64,000 bases of DNA from Chloroflexota bacterium (GCA_029262675.1 JAJCYW010000016.1:161798-225797); one strand, 5' to 3'. Counted from the first letter of the stretch, positions 16,184 through 25,106 are shown. The notes: generated by a model from the letters alone, not told the origin. Numbers and translations: made by a program.

Positions 16184-17389
16184 ATGGATTTCAGCGATAC
16201 CCCGGAGCAAGCCGCGTTTCGCAACGAGGTTCGCGGTTTCTTGGCCAAGGAGATGAAATCGGAGCTCTCGAGCCGCGGCACAGGCGGCGCCATGTTCGGC
16301 GGCGGCGGCGGCGGCCGTTCGGACCGGCCCGAGTTCTGGGGCGAGATGAAGAGCTGGCTGGACAAGCTCAACGAGCGCGGCTGGGTCGCACCGGCTTGGC
16401 CGAAAGACTACGGCGGCGCCGACCTCACAGTCATCGAGCAGTTTATCCTCAGCCAGGAGATGGCCACGGTCGGCGCGCCGAAGAGCCCCAACGTCATCGG
16501 CCTCGGCTGGGCCGGGCCGACCATCATCCTCTACGGCACCGACGAGCAGAAAGAGCAGCACCTGAAACCCATCCTGCACACGGAATCGATCTGGTGCCAG
16601 GGCTTCTCTGAACCGGAGGCGGGCTCCGACCTTGCTTCGTTACAGACGCGCGCCGTCCGCGACGGCGACGACTACATCATCAACGGCCAGAAGACCTGGA
16701 CTTCCGGCGCGCAGTACGCACAGTGGATGATCCTCCTGGCCCGCACGGACGCGGACGCTCCAAAGCACAAGGGCATTAGCTACTTCCTGCTGGACATGAA
16801 ATCGCCGGGCGTTACCGTCCAGCCGGTAACGAACATGGCAGAGAGTAACGACTTCAACGACGTGTTCTTCGACAATGTTCGCATCTCCAAGGAGAACCTC
16901 ATCGGCGAGGAGAACCGTGGCTGGTACATCGGCACGACGACGCTCGACTTCGAGCGCTCCGGCATCGCCACCGGCGTCAGCCACGCCCTCACTGTTGAGG
17001 ACTACGTCCAGTACCTGCGCGGCCAGAACGGCGCGTCGCCGGCAGGGGACGCCCTTCGCTACGAACTGGCCGACCGCGCCATCGAGGCGCAGGTCGAACA
17101 GATGTTGAACTACCAAGTGATCGGCGTCCAGGCGCGCGGCATGGTGCCGAGCAATGAGGCGTCGATCGCAAAGCTCTTCTCCGCCGAGCTCGACCAGCGG
17201 ATTGCGGAAACGGGGCTCAAGCTCCTCGGCCTGTACGCGCACCTCGTCAAGGGGAGTCCGCACGCCGAGATGAACGGCCGCCTGCAGTCGATGTACCTCT
17301 ACGCCACCACGAGCACTATCGGCGGCGGCACCAGTGAAGTGCAAAGAAATATCATCGCCCAACGAGGGCTGGGACTGCCACGGGGGTAA
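16184..17389 (+). CDS. Acyl-CoA dehydrogenase family protein 1
   Basis: 401 residues, full-length ACAD (N-terminal helical, middle beta, C-terminal helical). GFSEPEAGSDLASLQ and the FAD-side WTSGAQYAQWM loop are clear. The usual C-terminal catalytic Glu (EGT) position reads GGGTSEVQ, so Glu is absent there; the Glu of LDFERS at about residue 260 lies where isovaleryl-CoA and long-chain ACADs place their base. A Gly-rich insertion (GGGGGGRSD) at residues 43-52 is unique to this copy. It oxidises an acyl-CoA to the 2-enoyl-CoA; substrate unknown. Confidence 0.92.
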   Translation: MDFSDTPEQAAFRNEVRGFLAKEMKSELSSRGTGGAMFGGGGGGRSDRPEFWGEMKSWLDKLNERGWVAPAWPKDYGGADLTVIEQFILSQEMATVGAPKSPNVIGLGWAGPTIILYGTDEQKEQHLKPILHTESIWCQGFSEPEAGSDLASLQTRAVRDGDDYIINGQKTWTSGAQYAQWMILLARTDADAPKHKGISYFLLDMKSPGVTVQPVTNMAESNDFNDVFFDNVRISKENLIGEENRGWYIGTTTLDFERSGIATGVSHALTVEDYVQYLRGQNGASPAGDALRYELADRAIEAQVEQMLNYQVIGVQARGMVPSNEASIAKLFSAELDQRIAETGLKLLGLYAHLVKGSPHAEMNGRLQSMYLYATTSTIGGGTSEVQRNIIAQRGLGLPRG

Positions 17390-17446
17390 AGGGGTTACGG
17401 GGTAACGCAGCCGCCGCGGACGCGGCCGCCGGAAGGGGAGCCGAGC

Positions 17447-18640
17447 ATGGACTTCAACGACACACCCGAAGAAGCTGTTTTTCGCCAAGCAGTGCGCTCG
17501 TTCATTAGCGAAGAACTGCCCGAGCGATTCAAAGGTATGGGCAACCCGCTCATCGTGGGCGGCGACATGCGCGCCCGTTTCGAACAGATGAAGGAGTGGC
17601 GAAAGAAGCTCGCCGATAGGGGCTGGATCGCGCCGGCCTGGCCGGAGGAGTACGGTGGCGCCGGCCTCTCCACCATGCAGCAGTTCATCATGAACGAAGA
17701 GATGGCCGAAAGCCGCGCGCCACAGGTCGGCGGCATGGGCGTCTCGATGATCGGCCCGACGCTCATCATCCACGGCGAAGATGAGCAGAAGGAAGAACAC
17801 CTGGCTCGCATCCTCTCAGGTGAGGTGGTGTGGTGCCAGGGCTTCAGCGAGCCCGAGTCTGGTTCCGACCTGGCGTCCCTGCAGATGAAGGCCGTCCGCG
17901 ACGGCGACGATTTTGTCATCAACGGTCAGAAAATCTGGACGTCCGGCGCGCAGTACGCGCACTGGATGTTCTTGCTGGCGCGCACGGACCCCGACGCGCC
18001 GAAGCACAAGGGCATCAGCTACTTCATGGTGGACATGAAGTCACCGGGCGTCACCGTCAAGCCGCTAGTCAACATGGCCGGCAGTGCGATGTTTAACGAG
18101 GTCTTCTTCGACAACGTCCGCGTCCCGGCCAAGAACCTCGTTGGCGAGGAGAACCGGGGCTGGTACATCGGCACGACGACGCTCGACTTCGAGCGGTCGA
18201 GCATCGGCTCCGCGGTCGGCATGCGGATGCAGGTCGAGAACCTGATCAAATTCGCTATCGAGCACCGCAGCGACGGCCAGTCGACGTTGGAGAATAACCC
18301 CAACCTTCGCTACGAGCTCTCCGAGAGGCTGATGGAGACGCAGGTCGCCAAGATGCTTTCGTATCGTGTGGTCTCTATGCAGGCCAAAGGCCTGGTGCCG
18401 AACTACGAGGCGTCCATGACGAAGCTCTTCTCTTCCGAGCTCAGCCAGCGCATCGCTCGCACGGGCGTCAGAATGGCCGGTCTCTACGGCCAGCTCACCG
18501 TCGACAGCGAGTGGGCGCCTTCCCGCGGCCGCTTCGCTGCCTCGTACGTGCAGACGATCGGTTCGACCATCGCCGGCGGTACCAGCGAAATCCAGCGCGG
18601 CATCATCGCCACCCGCGGCCTGGGGCTGCCGAAGAACTGA
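17447..18640 (+). CDS. Acyl-CoA dehydrogenase family protein 2
   Basis: 397 residues, close paralogue of its neighbours (WIAPAWPEEYGGAGLSTMQQF, GFSEPESGSDLASLQ). The C-terminal site reads AGGTSEIQ and the putative base is Glu of LDFERS. It starts 57 bp after protein 1 with AAGGGGAG-type ribosome sequence before ATG 17447. Copies 2 and 3 are the most alike, pointing to tandem duplication. Probably one subunit type of a FadE-like flavoenzyme that passes electrons to ETF. Confidence 0.92.
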   Translation: MDFNDTPEEAVFRQAVRSFISEELPERFKGMGNPLIVGGDMRARFEQMKEWRKKLADRGWIAPAWPEEYGGAGLSTMQQFIMNEEMAESRAPQVGGMGVSMIGPTLIIHGEDEQKEEHLARILSGEVVWCQGFSEPESGSDLASLQMKAVRDGDDFVINGQKIWTSGAQYAHWMFLLARTDPDAPKHKGISYFMVDMKSPGVTVKPLVNMAGSAMFNEVFFDNVRVPAKNLVGEENRGWYIGTTTLDFERSSIGSAVGMRMQVENLIKFAIEHRSDGQSTLENNPNLRYELSERLMETQVAKMLSYRVVSMQAKGLVPNYEASMTKLFSSELSQRIARTGVRMAGLYGQLTVDSEWAPSRGRFAASYVQTIGSTIAGGTSEIQRGIIATRGLGLPKN

Positions 18641-18771
18641 ACGGTTGAGAAAGGGGAGAGAGTGGAGGAAACACTAGCATGTATCGATAGCGGAGACGGA
18701 TCGAACGCGATCCGCCGTTCGATGCCTGCGTGCGAACCAACGAATGGAACGGACCCCAAAGGAGGGACTAC

Positions 18772-19959
18772 GTGGATCTGAACGATAACCAGGAAGAAGC
18801 AACGTTCCGCGAAGAGGTGCAATCGTTTATCAAGAGCGAGGCGCCGACCGCGAAAAAGGGCATCAGCGGTGAAGAGGCGCTGGTGGCCAACTGGGAAGTC
18901 AACCAGGCTTGGTTCAAGAAGATGGCGAAAAAGGGCTGGATCGCGCCGGCCTGGCCGGAGGAGTACGGCGGCGCCGGCCTCTCGACGATGCAGCAATTCG
19001 TGCTCAACGAGGAAATGGCTCTAAATCGGGTGCCGAGGCCGATGCACCTGATCATCGGCCTCGGCATGGCCGGCCCGACGATCATCGTCCACGGCACGGA
19101 AGAGCAGAAGAAGGAGCACCTGCCGGGAATGATTGCCGGTGAAGACATCTGGTGCCAGGGCTACAGCGAGTCCGAGGCCGGCTCGGACCTCGCCTCACTC
19201 CAGACCAAGGCCGTTCGCGATGGCGACGACTACATCATCAACGGCCAGAAGATCTGGACCACGCTGGCCCACATGGCGAAGAAGATGATCTTGCTGGCGC
19301 GCACGGACCCGGACGCGCCCAAGCACAAGGGCATCACGTACTTCATCATGGACATGAAGTCGCCGGGCGTCACGGTCCAGCCACTGATGAACATGGCCGA
19401 CACGCACGAGTTCAACGAGGTCTTCTTCGATAACGTGCGCGTCCCGAAGGAGAACGTGATCGGCGAGGAGAACCGCGGCTGGTACTCCGCCATGACCACG
19501 CTCGATTTCGAGCGCTCAGCAATCGGCTCGACTATCGGCATGAAGCAGTCGATCGAGTCGCTTATCGACTTCGCGCGGGAGCATGTCGGCGATCACACCA
19601 GTGCGCTCAAGAAGAACCGGATGCTGCGCTACGAGCTGGCCGACCGCATGATCGAGGTCGAGATGGCACGCATGCTGTCGTACCGCGTCGTCAGCCTCCA
19701 GAGCCGCGGCATGATCCCGAACTACGAGGCTTCCATGATGAAGCTCTACAACACGGAGATGAACCAGCGAATCGCGCGTACGGGCCAGCACGTGCTCGGC
19801 CTCTACGGCCAGCTCGGCCGTGGTTCGCACCTGGCGCCCAACGAAGGCCGCAACTGCTACACCTACCTGCGCTCCGTCGCCTACACCATCGAAGGCGGCA
19901 CCAGCGAGGTGCAGCGCAACATCGTCGCGCAGCGCGGCCTCGGCCTCCCGCGCGACTAA
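18772..19959 (+). CDS. Acyl-CoA dehydrogenase family protein 3
   Basis: 395 residues if started at GTG 18772 behind a strong AGGAGGG; the frame is open further upstream to 18730, but the N-terminus VDLNDNQEEATFREEV then aligns with the paralogues. It has SEAGSDLASLQ, LDFERS and EGGTSEVQ. A 131-bp gap separates it from protein 2, long enough for an internal promoter, though I see no convincing one. Same reaction class as the other members. Confidence 0.91.
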   Translation: MDLNDNQEEATFREEVQSFIKSEAPTAKKGISGEEALVANWEVNQAWFKKMAKKGWIAPAWPEEYGGAGLSTMQQFVLNEEMALNRVPRPMHLIIGLGMAGPTIIVHGTEEQKKEHLPGMIAGEDIWCQGYSESEAGSDLASLQTKAVRDGDDYIINGQKIWTTLAHMAKKMILLARTDPDAPKHKGITYFIMDMKSPGVTVQPLMNMADTHEFNEVFFDNVRVPKENVIGEENRGWYSAMTTLDFERSAIGSTIGMKQSIESLIDFAREHVGDHTSALKKNRMLRYELADRMIEVEMARMLSYRVVSLQSRGMIPNYEASMMKLYNTEMNQRIARTGQHVLGLYGQLGRGSHLAPNEGRNCYTYLRSVAYTIEGGTSEVQRNIVAQRGLGLPRD

Positions 19960-19975
19960 GGGGAAGAAGAATAAC

Positions 19976-21151
19976 GTGGAATTCAGGTTTACGGCGGAGC
20001 AAGAGGCCTTCAGGGAAGAGGTACGCGCTTTTCTGAAGCAGGAGCTGCCCGAAGGCTGGGCGACATTGCCCGGCGCGCTGGCGGAGGACGACTACGCGTT
20101 CGGGCAGGAGTTCCTGCGCCGCCTGGCACCGAAGCGCTGGATCGCTCCGGCGTGGCCGGAAGAGTTCGGCGGGTTAGGGCTCGGCCTGTGGGAGCAGGTC
20201 ATCTTCAACGAGGAGATGGCCTACCAGCGGGCGCCGTTGCTCAACTTCGCCGCCACGGGGTACCTGGGCCCGACGATCATGATGTACGGCACCGACGAGC
20301 AGAAGGCCCAGCACCTGCCGGGTATCACCTCGAACGATGTCCAGTGGTGCCAGGGCTACAGCGAGTCGGAGGCCGGGTCCGACCTCGCGTCGCTCCAAAT
20401 GAGCGCGGTAGAGGACGGCGATGAGTTTGTCATTAACGGCCAGAAGATCTGGACGAGCCAGGCCAACTACGCTGACTGGATGTTCATGCTCGCGCGGACG
20501 GACCCGGACGCGCCGAAGCACAAGGGCATCAGCTACTTCCTGGTCGACATGAAGACGCCCGGCATCACCGTACGGCCACTCGTAAACATGGCTGGCCAGG
20601 CGGGCTTCAACGAGATCTTTCTTGAGGACGTGCGCGTGCCGCGTTCGGGTCTCGTCGGCGAGCTGAACCGTGGCTGGTACATTGCGACGACTACGCTCGA
20701 CTTCGAGCGCTCGTCGTCGTCGGTGTATGGCCAGTACCGCCGATCACTGGAAGGGTTGACCGCCTACGCGAAGGAGACGAGGTGGAACGGCGGCAGTCTG
20801 CTCGATGAACCGAAGCTGCGCGCCAAGCTGGCCGACCTCTGGATCGAGCTCAGCATCCTGCGCTACCTGTCGTATCGCGTCGTAAGCATGCAGGCGCAGA
20901 AGCAAGTGCCGAACTACGAGGCGTCGATCATTAAGGTTTTCAACTCGGAGTACAGCCAGCGCCTGGCCAATGCCGGCCTCCACATCCTTGGTCTCCACGG
21001 CCAGCTCAAGGGCGATTCGCCGCACGCGCGGCTCGCCGGCGAGTTTGGGCGGACGTACCTCACTTCGGTCGGCGCAACGATCGCGGCCGGCACCAGCGAG
21101 ATCCTGCGCAGCATCATCGCCACGCGCGGCTTGGGACTGCCGCGGGGGTAG
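19976..21151 (+). CDS. Acyl-CoA dehydrogenase family protein 4
   Basis: 391 residues from GTG 19976, 16 bp after protein 3 (ribosome site GGGGAAGAAG); an upstream open extension overlaps protein 3 and is rejected. It contains SESEAGSDLASLQ and LDFERSSSSVY; the C-terminal motif reads AAGTSEILR. The most divergent of the four large paralogues. The next gene starts 5 bp downstream. Confidence 0.91.
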   Translation: MEFRFTAEQEAFREEVRAFLKQELPEGWATLPGALAEDDYAFGQEFLRRLAPKRWIAPAWPEEFGGLGLGLWEQVIFNEEMAYQRAPLLNFAATGYLGPTIMMYGTDEQKAQHLPGITSNDVQWCQGYSESEAGSDLASLQMSAVEDGDEFVINGQKIWTSQANYADWMFMLARTDPDAPKHKGISYFLVDMKTPGITVRPLVNMAGQAGFNEIFLEDVRVPRSGLVGELNRGWYIATTTLDFERSSSSVYGQYRRSLEGLTAYAKETRWNGGSLLDEPKLRAKLADLWIELSILRYLSYRVVSMQAQKQVPNYEASIIKVFNSEYSQRLANAGLHILGLHGQLKGDSPHARLAGEFGRTYLTSVGATIAAGTSEILRSIIATRGLGLPRG

Positions 21152-21156
21152 GGAAT

Positions 21157-21501
21157 ATGAGCGAACTGGCGACGAAGAAGTGCGAACCGTGCGAAGGCGG
21201 CACGAAGCCGCTCGAGGCATCGGTGGCGGAGGCCTACCTGACGCAGACGCCAGCCTGGCAGCTAATCACGGAAGACCCGCGCAAGCTGCGTCGCGACCTG
21301 CGGTTCGCGGGCTTCGTGGAGGCGATGCAATTCGTCAACAAGGTCGCAGATATCGCGGAAGCGGAGGGTCATCACCCGAACATCTACATCTCCTGGAACA
21401 AGGTCAACTTGGAGCTCTACACGCACGCTATCGGCGGCCTCTCGGAGAACGATTTCATCATGGCCGCGAAGATCGACGAACTGGAAGGAGGCGGCGGCTA
21501 G
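21157..21501 (+). CDS. Pterin-4a-carbinolamine dehydratase
   Basis: 114 residues. The PCD signature EAEGHHPNIYISWNKV with the catalytic His pair and the C-terminal THAIGGLSENDFIMA are clear. PCD dehydrates 4a-hydroxytetrahydropterin during aromatic amino acid hydroxylation. An N-terminal CEPCEGG segment with two cysteines resembles the extension seen in many bacterial PCDs. It sits between two acyl-CoA dehydrogenases with a 5-bp gap upstream, an unexpected place, with no phenylalanine hydroxylase in the window. Confidence 0.92.
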   Translation: MSELATKKCEPCEGGTKPLEASVAEAYLTQTPAWQLITEDPRKLRRDLRFAGFVEAMQFVNKVADIAEAEGHHPNIYISWNKVNLELYTHAIGGLSENDFIMAAKIDELEGGGG

Positions 21502-21603
21502 TCACGTTTTGCTATCGGCCCGCGCCGGTGCGCTTGGGATGAGCGTTGCCGGAAGCGGCCTGAAGAGAAGATTCACACGAGAACGAATTGAAAGGGGAAG
21601 AGC

Positions 21604-22740
21604 ATGGACCTGGGACTGAGTGAAGAACAAGAGCTGCTGAAGAACTTCGCGCGCGATTTCCTGGAGAAGGAGTGCCCGGAGCAGCACGTTCGCGACATGG
21701 AAGAGGACGAGCAGGGCTACTCGCAGGACCTCTGGAAGAAGATGGCGGAGCAGGGCTGGCAAGGATTGATCATTCCGGATGACCAGGGCGGCAGCGGCAT
21801 GGGCTACATCGACTTCATCATCCTGATGGAGGAGTTTGGCCGGGCACTGGTTCCGGGCCCCTTCATCCCGACGGCCGTCGGCGGTGCCATCGCGCTGATG
21901 GAAGGCGCGTCGGACGAGCAGAAGGCGCAGTACCTGCCGAAGATCGCCTCCGGCGAGCAGATCTGGTCGCTGGCGCACACCGAGCCCTCCGCTCGCTTCG
22001 ACGCGGAGGGCGTCGAGCTCGAAGCGAAGGCGGAGGGCGACGACTTCGTTCTCAACGGCACGAAGCTCTTTATCCGCGATGCCCACGTCTCCGACTACAT
22101 GACCGTCGTTGCGCGCACCAAGAGCGGCGGCGACGCGGAGGATGGCATCACGCTCTTCATCGTCGATAGCAAGAGCCCCGGCGTCTCCTTCACGGTGCTG
22201 AAGACGATCGCCTCCGACAAGCAGTGCGAAGTCAAGCTCGAGAACGTCAAGGTGCCGAAGGCGAACGTCATCGGTGAGGTTGACAAGGGTTGGTCGCTAT
22301 ACGAGCGGATCGCTCGCAAGGCAACCGTCATCGAGTGCGCCTACCTCGTGGGCCTGGCGCAGAAGGACTTCGAGATCAGCGTCCAGTACGCCAAGGACCG
22401 CATCCAGTTCGGCCGGCCGATCGGCAGCTTCCAGGCGATCCAGCACAAGACCGCCGACATGGTGACGGACGTCGATGGCGCCCGCTTCATCATGTACAAG
22501 GCCGCGTGGTCCGTCTCCGAGGACACGGATGAGGCCGATATAGACGTCCACATGGCTAAGGCCTGGTGCAGCGAGGCGTCGCGCCGCGTCGTCGCGCACG
22601 GCCAGCAGATCCACGGCGGCATCGGATTTACCAAGGAGTACAACATCCAACTCTTCTTCCGCCGGCAGAAGGCGGGAGAGCTAGCCTGGGGCGACGGCGA
22701 CTACCACCGCGAACTGGTAGCAGACGCCCTAGAGGTGTAA
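21604..22740 (+). CDS. Acyl-CoA dehydrogenase family protein 5 (short type)
   Basis: 378 residues, a different ACAD subfamily from the four preceding genes. It has AHTEPSARFD rather than SEAGSD, RIQFGRPIGSFQAIQHK and a C-terminus GGIGFTKEYNIQLFFRR typical of FadE small-subunit-like proteins; the usual EGT catalytic motif is absent. In actinobacterial steroid degradation, two unlike FadE proteins form heterotetramers, so this could partner one of proteins 1-4. It ends the operon, followed by the hairpin at 22755. RBS GGGGAAG is just before ATG 21604. Confidence 0.9.
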   Translation: MDLGLSEEQELLKNFARDFLEKECPEQHVRDMEEDEQGYSQDLWKKMAEQGWQGLIIPDDQGGSGMGYIDFIILMEEFGRALVPGPFIPTAVGGAIALMEGASDEQKAQYLPKIASGEQIWSLAHTEPSARFDAEGVELEAKAEGDDFVLNGTKLFIRDAHVSDYMTVVARTKSGGDAEDGITLFIVDSKSPGVSFTVLKTIASDKQCEVKLENVKVPKANVIGEVDKGWSLYERIARKATVIECAYLVGLAQKDFEISVQYAKDRIQFGRPIGSFQAIQHKTADMVTDVDGARFIMYKAAWSVSEDTDEADIDVHMAKAWCSEASRRVVAHGQQIHGGIGFTKEYNIQLFFRRQKAGELAWGDGDYHRELVADALEV

Positions 22741-22754
22741 GCGAATCATCGGTC

Positions 22755-22781
22755 GGGGAGGGCGCTTCAAGCGCCCTCCCC
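22755..22781 (+). terminator. Strong hairpin terminator after the acyl-CoA dehydrogenase operon
   Basis: GGGGAGGGCGC-ttcaa-GCGCCCTCCCC, an 11-bp perfect GC stem with a 5-base loop, followed by GTTACCTT. Only 11 bp separate it from the HIT gene ATG, so it may also hinder or shape that gene's initiation. Confidence 0.75.
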
Positions 22782-22792
22782 GTTACCTTCCC

Positions 22793-23137
22793 ATGACTGA
22801 AGACTGTCTCTTCTGCAACATGGTCGCGGGCAGCGTTCCGATAGAGCCGCTGCACGATGACGAGCTCTGCTTCGCCATCCGCGACATCAACCCGCGCGCG
22901 CCCGTCCATCTGCTCGTGATCCCAAAGGAGCACATCGCCACCGTCCGTGACCTCACCGAAGACCACAGCGCGCTGCTCGGCCGTATGACAGTCGTCGCCA
23001 ACCGCCTGGCGCGCGATGAGGGCCTCGCGGAGCGCGGCTACCGGCTGGCGTTCAACGTCGGCGACGAGGGCGGCCAGACGATCTACCACATCCACCTCCA
23101 CGTCCTCGGCGGACGACAGCTCGGTGCAGAAGGCTAA
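22793..23137 (+). CDS. HIT-family (HINT-type) nucleotide-binding hydrolase
   Basis: 114 residues. CLFCNMVAG at the N-terminus and the histidine triad HIHLHVLGG near the C-terminus identify a HINT-type phosphoramidase/nucleotide hydrolase. The stop codon TAA lies inside the stem of the following hairpin. No obvious Shine-Dalgarno is present because the upstream terminator nearly abuts the ATG. Confidence 0.95.
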   Translation: MTEDCLFCNMVAGSVPIEPLHDDELCFAIRDINPRAPVHLLVIPKEHIATVRDLTEDHSALLGRMTVVANRLARDEGLAERGYRLAFNVGDEGGQTIYHIHLHVLGGRQLGAEG

Positions 23138-23369
23138 CTGCTAGGCGAGAGCCTAGCAGTTAGCTTGCAGTTGCCCCTGCTATCGCAAGGACAACTGCGG
23201 CAGCCTAAGACTCGTCCAAGCGGTGGCTTGCAGAAGTCACGCCACAGCGAAGGCTTCTGCGGCTGGGGTTAACGCCTACGCAGAACCCCAGGCGTTATCT
23301 TCTACGGCTGCGCTATCGGCTTCACGCTCCAGCTTCAACGGCGTATCTGACACGCGACTGCTACGCCGT
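23134..23369. repeat. Array of five successive inverted repeats with unrelated stems
   Basis: Stems: CTAACTGCTAGGC-gaga-complement (23134-23163, 13 bp perfect, includes the HIT stop codon); GCAGTTG/CAACTGC (23167-23198); GCAGAAG/CTTCTGC (23230-23260); CTGGGGTT/AACCCCAG (23263-23291); ACGGCGTA/TACGCCGT (23338-23369). These fill nearly the whole HIT-htpX gap. No gene is seen there. A TACACT -10-like hexamer (23389-23394) may serve htpX. Confidence 0.75.
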
Positions 23370-23433
23370 CGATGGACGGTCGCTTTGCTACACTAGAAGT
23401 AACCCCGTACCGATTCAGGGAGTAGTACAGATT

Positions 23434-24291
23434 ATGGCACTATTCAAGACCACCGTTTTGCTGGCAATGCTCACGGCCCTCTTCATCGGCGTTGGGTTCA
23501 TGCTTGGTGGCGTCCCAGGGATGATCATCGCGTTCGCCCTCGCCGTGGTGATGAACTTCTTCTCGTACTGGTCGTCCGACAAGCTGGCGCTGCGGATGAT
23601 GAAGGCCGAAGAGGTGTCGAAAGAAGACCAGCCGCGCCTCCACGCCATCGTCGAGGAGGTAGCGCAGCGCGCCGGCACGCCAAAGCCGCGCGTGTACATG
23701 GTCCAGAGCGACACGCCTAACGCATTCGCCACCGGCCGTAACCCGCAGCACGCGGCGGTCGCGGTCACGACCGGTATCATGGCGATCCTCAATGAACGAG
23801 AGTTACGCGCCGTGTTGGGTCACGAACTCGGCCACGTTATGAATCGCGATATCCTGATCAGTTCCATCGTGGCGACCATCGCCGGCGCTATCAGCGTGCT
23901 GGCCTTCATCAGCATCTTCTTCCGGAACAACCGCAGTCCGTACGCCTTCCTGGCGATCATAGTCGCCTGGATCATCGCGCCGATGGCCGCAGGGTTGATC
24001 CGCGCCGCGATCTCACGCACGCGGGAGTACCAGGCCGATACGACCGGCGCAGAGGTTACCGGCGACCCTCAGGCGCTGGCCAGCGCGCTGGAGAAGCTGC
24101 ACCAGGGCGTGAAGGCGCGGCCTATGGAGGCCTCGCCGATGGCCGAGTCCGCGGCCCATCTCTTCATCGTCAACCCGTTTAAGGCCGGCGGCATGGCCAA
24201 TCTCTTCAGCACCCACCCGCCGATGGAAGAGCGCGTGGCGCGCCTGCGCGGAATGCGCGCCCGGCCCGACTTCAGCTACAAGGGCCCGTAG
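23434..24291 (+). CDS. htpX: Membrane zinc metalloprotease HtpX (M48)
   Basis: 285 residues. Two N-terminal transmembrane segments, the zinc site HELGH at residues 130-134, two further hydrophobic segments (about 150-190) and the third ligand region SRTREYQADTTGAE match HtpX. HtpX degrades misfolded inner-membrane proteins, with its active site on the cytoplasmic side. Length is normal. Start ATG 23434; a terminator follows at 24315. Confidence 0.96.
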   Translation: MALFKTTVLLAMLTALFIGVGFMLGGVPGMIIAFALAVVMNFFSYWSSDKLALRMMKAEEVSKEDQPRLHAIVEEVAQRAGTPKPRVYMVQSDTPNAFATGRNPQHAAVAVTTGIMAILNERELRAVLGHELGHVMNRDILISSIVATIAGAISVLAFISIFFRNNRSPYAFLAIIVAWIIAPMAAGLIRAAISRTREYQADTTGAEVTGDPQALASALEKLHQGVKARPMEASPMAESAAHLFIVNPFKAGGMANLFSTHPPMEERVARLRGMRARPDFSYKGP

Positions 24292-24314
24292 GCCGGCTGC
24301 CAGTTCGAACACGT

Positions 24315-24345
24315 AGCGGCCCTTCGCCAGAAGGGCCGCTCTTTG
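24315..24345 (+). terminator. Rho-independent terminator after htpX
   Basis: AGCGGCCCTT-cgccag-AAGGGCCGCT followed by CTTTG: 10-bp perfect stem with a short T-tract. Confidence 0.8.
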
Positions 24346-24380
24346 TCCCCTGCCACAGCCAAGCTGGTATCATCGACCCG

Positions 24381-24956
24381 ATGACAGCCATCGACACCGT
24401 CGCAGAGCTCCAGCGCGCCGTCGCGCGGCTACCAAGCGGCCTGCGTGACCACGTCCTGCGCGTCGTCGACGAAGCGCAGCGGCTGGCGCTGCTCCATGGC
24501 GTCGACACGGACCGCGCGACGCTGGCCGCCCTGGGCCACGATCTATATCGCGGCCTATCGCCGGCGGAGCTGCTGGACGAGGCGGAGCGGGCAGGCGTCG
24601 ACATCGGGGACGCCGCGCGCTCCCAGCCGATCTTGCTCCACGGGCCGCTCGCTGCGAGCGAGCTGACGGCGCGCTACGGCGTCACCGACGCTGACGTGCT
24701 GGCCGCCGCCCGCTACCACACGACGGCGCGGGCCGGCATGTCGCGGCTGGAACGCCTGCTCTTCGTCGCCGACAAGATCGAGGCGGAGAAGGCGGCCCAT
24801 GAGCCAGCGCTGGCTGCGGCCCGGGAGCTTGCCGAGACGGATCTGGACGCCGCGGTGCGCCGCATCCTTGAGTTCCAGGTCGCGCGCGCCGTCGAACGCG
24901 GCTGGCCGCTCCATCCGGACACCGTCGCCGCCCGCGACGAATTGTTGGGCGGCTAG
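24381..24956 (+). CDS. yqeK: HD-domain hydrolase, YqeK-like (Ap4A hydrolase type)
   Basis: 191 residues. The HD metal ligands are seen in RDHVLRVV, LAALGHDLYR, LLHGPLAA and ARYHTTARAGMSRLERLLFVADKIE, the pattern of YqeK (symmetrical Ap4A hydrolase). Normal length. The last codons (AARDELLGG, stop) followed by the yraN ATG are duplicated at 25750, marking a recombination event. Confidence 0.88.
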   Translation: MTAIDTVAELQRAVARLPSGLRDHVLRVVDEAQRLALLHGVDTDRATLAALGHDLYRGLSPAELLDEAERAGVDIGDAARSQPILLHGPLAASELTARYGVTDADVLAAARYHTTARAGMSRLERLLFVADKIEAEKAAHEPALAAARELAETDLDAAVRRILEFQVARAVERGWPLHPDTVAARDELLGG

Positions 24957-25020
24957 CCGATGACGACTCCGCGCCAGCAGCTCGGGACCTTCGGTGAACG
25001 CGTCGCGCGCCAGCACCTGG
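24927..25020 (+). repeat. yqeK-yraN junction duplication, copy A
   Basis: 94 bp covering the yqeK 3' end and the first 20 yraN codons. It matches 25750-25843 at about 80 of 94 positions, nearly all differences being synonymous. Confidence 0.85.
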
Positions 25021-25106
25021 CGATGAAGGCGTACGATGAAGAAAGTCCTCGCAGGAAGGAGGCGCGCCGATGGAGGAACTTCTGCGGCAGATTCTTGAGG
25101 AGCTGA
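24960..25106 (+). pseudogene. Truncated yraN 5' fragment
   Basis: An open frame from ATG 24960 reads MTTPRQQLGTFGERVARQHL and then diverges completely (AMKAYDEES...), stopping after 48 codons. The first 20 residues match the intact YraN at 25783 except for T10S. It is a decapitated copy left when the adjacent segment was inserted. It overlaps the start of the 25070 gene and may still be translated. Confidence 0.8.

Noticed and set aside
23134..23369. Considered as a CRISPR array
   Set aside because: Stems differ in sequence and spacing is irregular; no identical direct repeats and no cas genes nearby.
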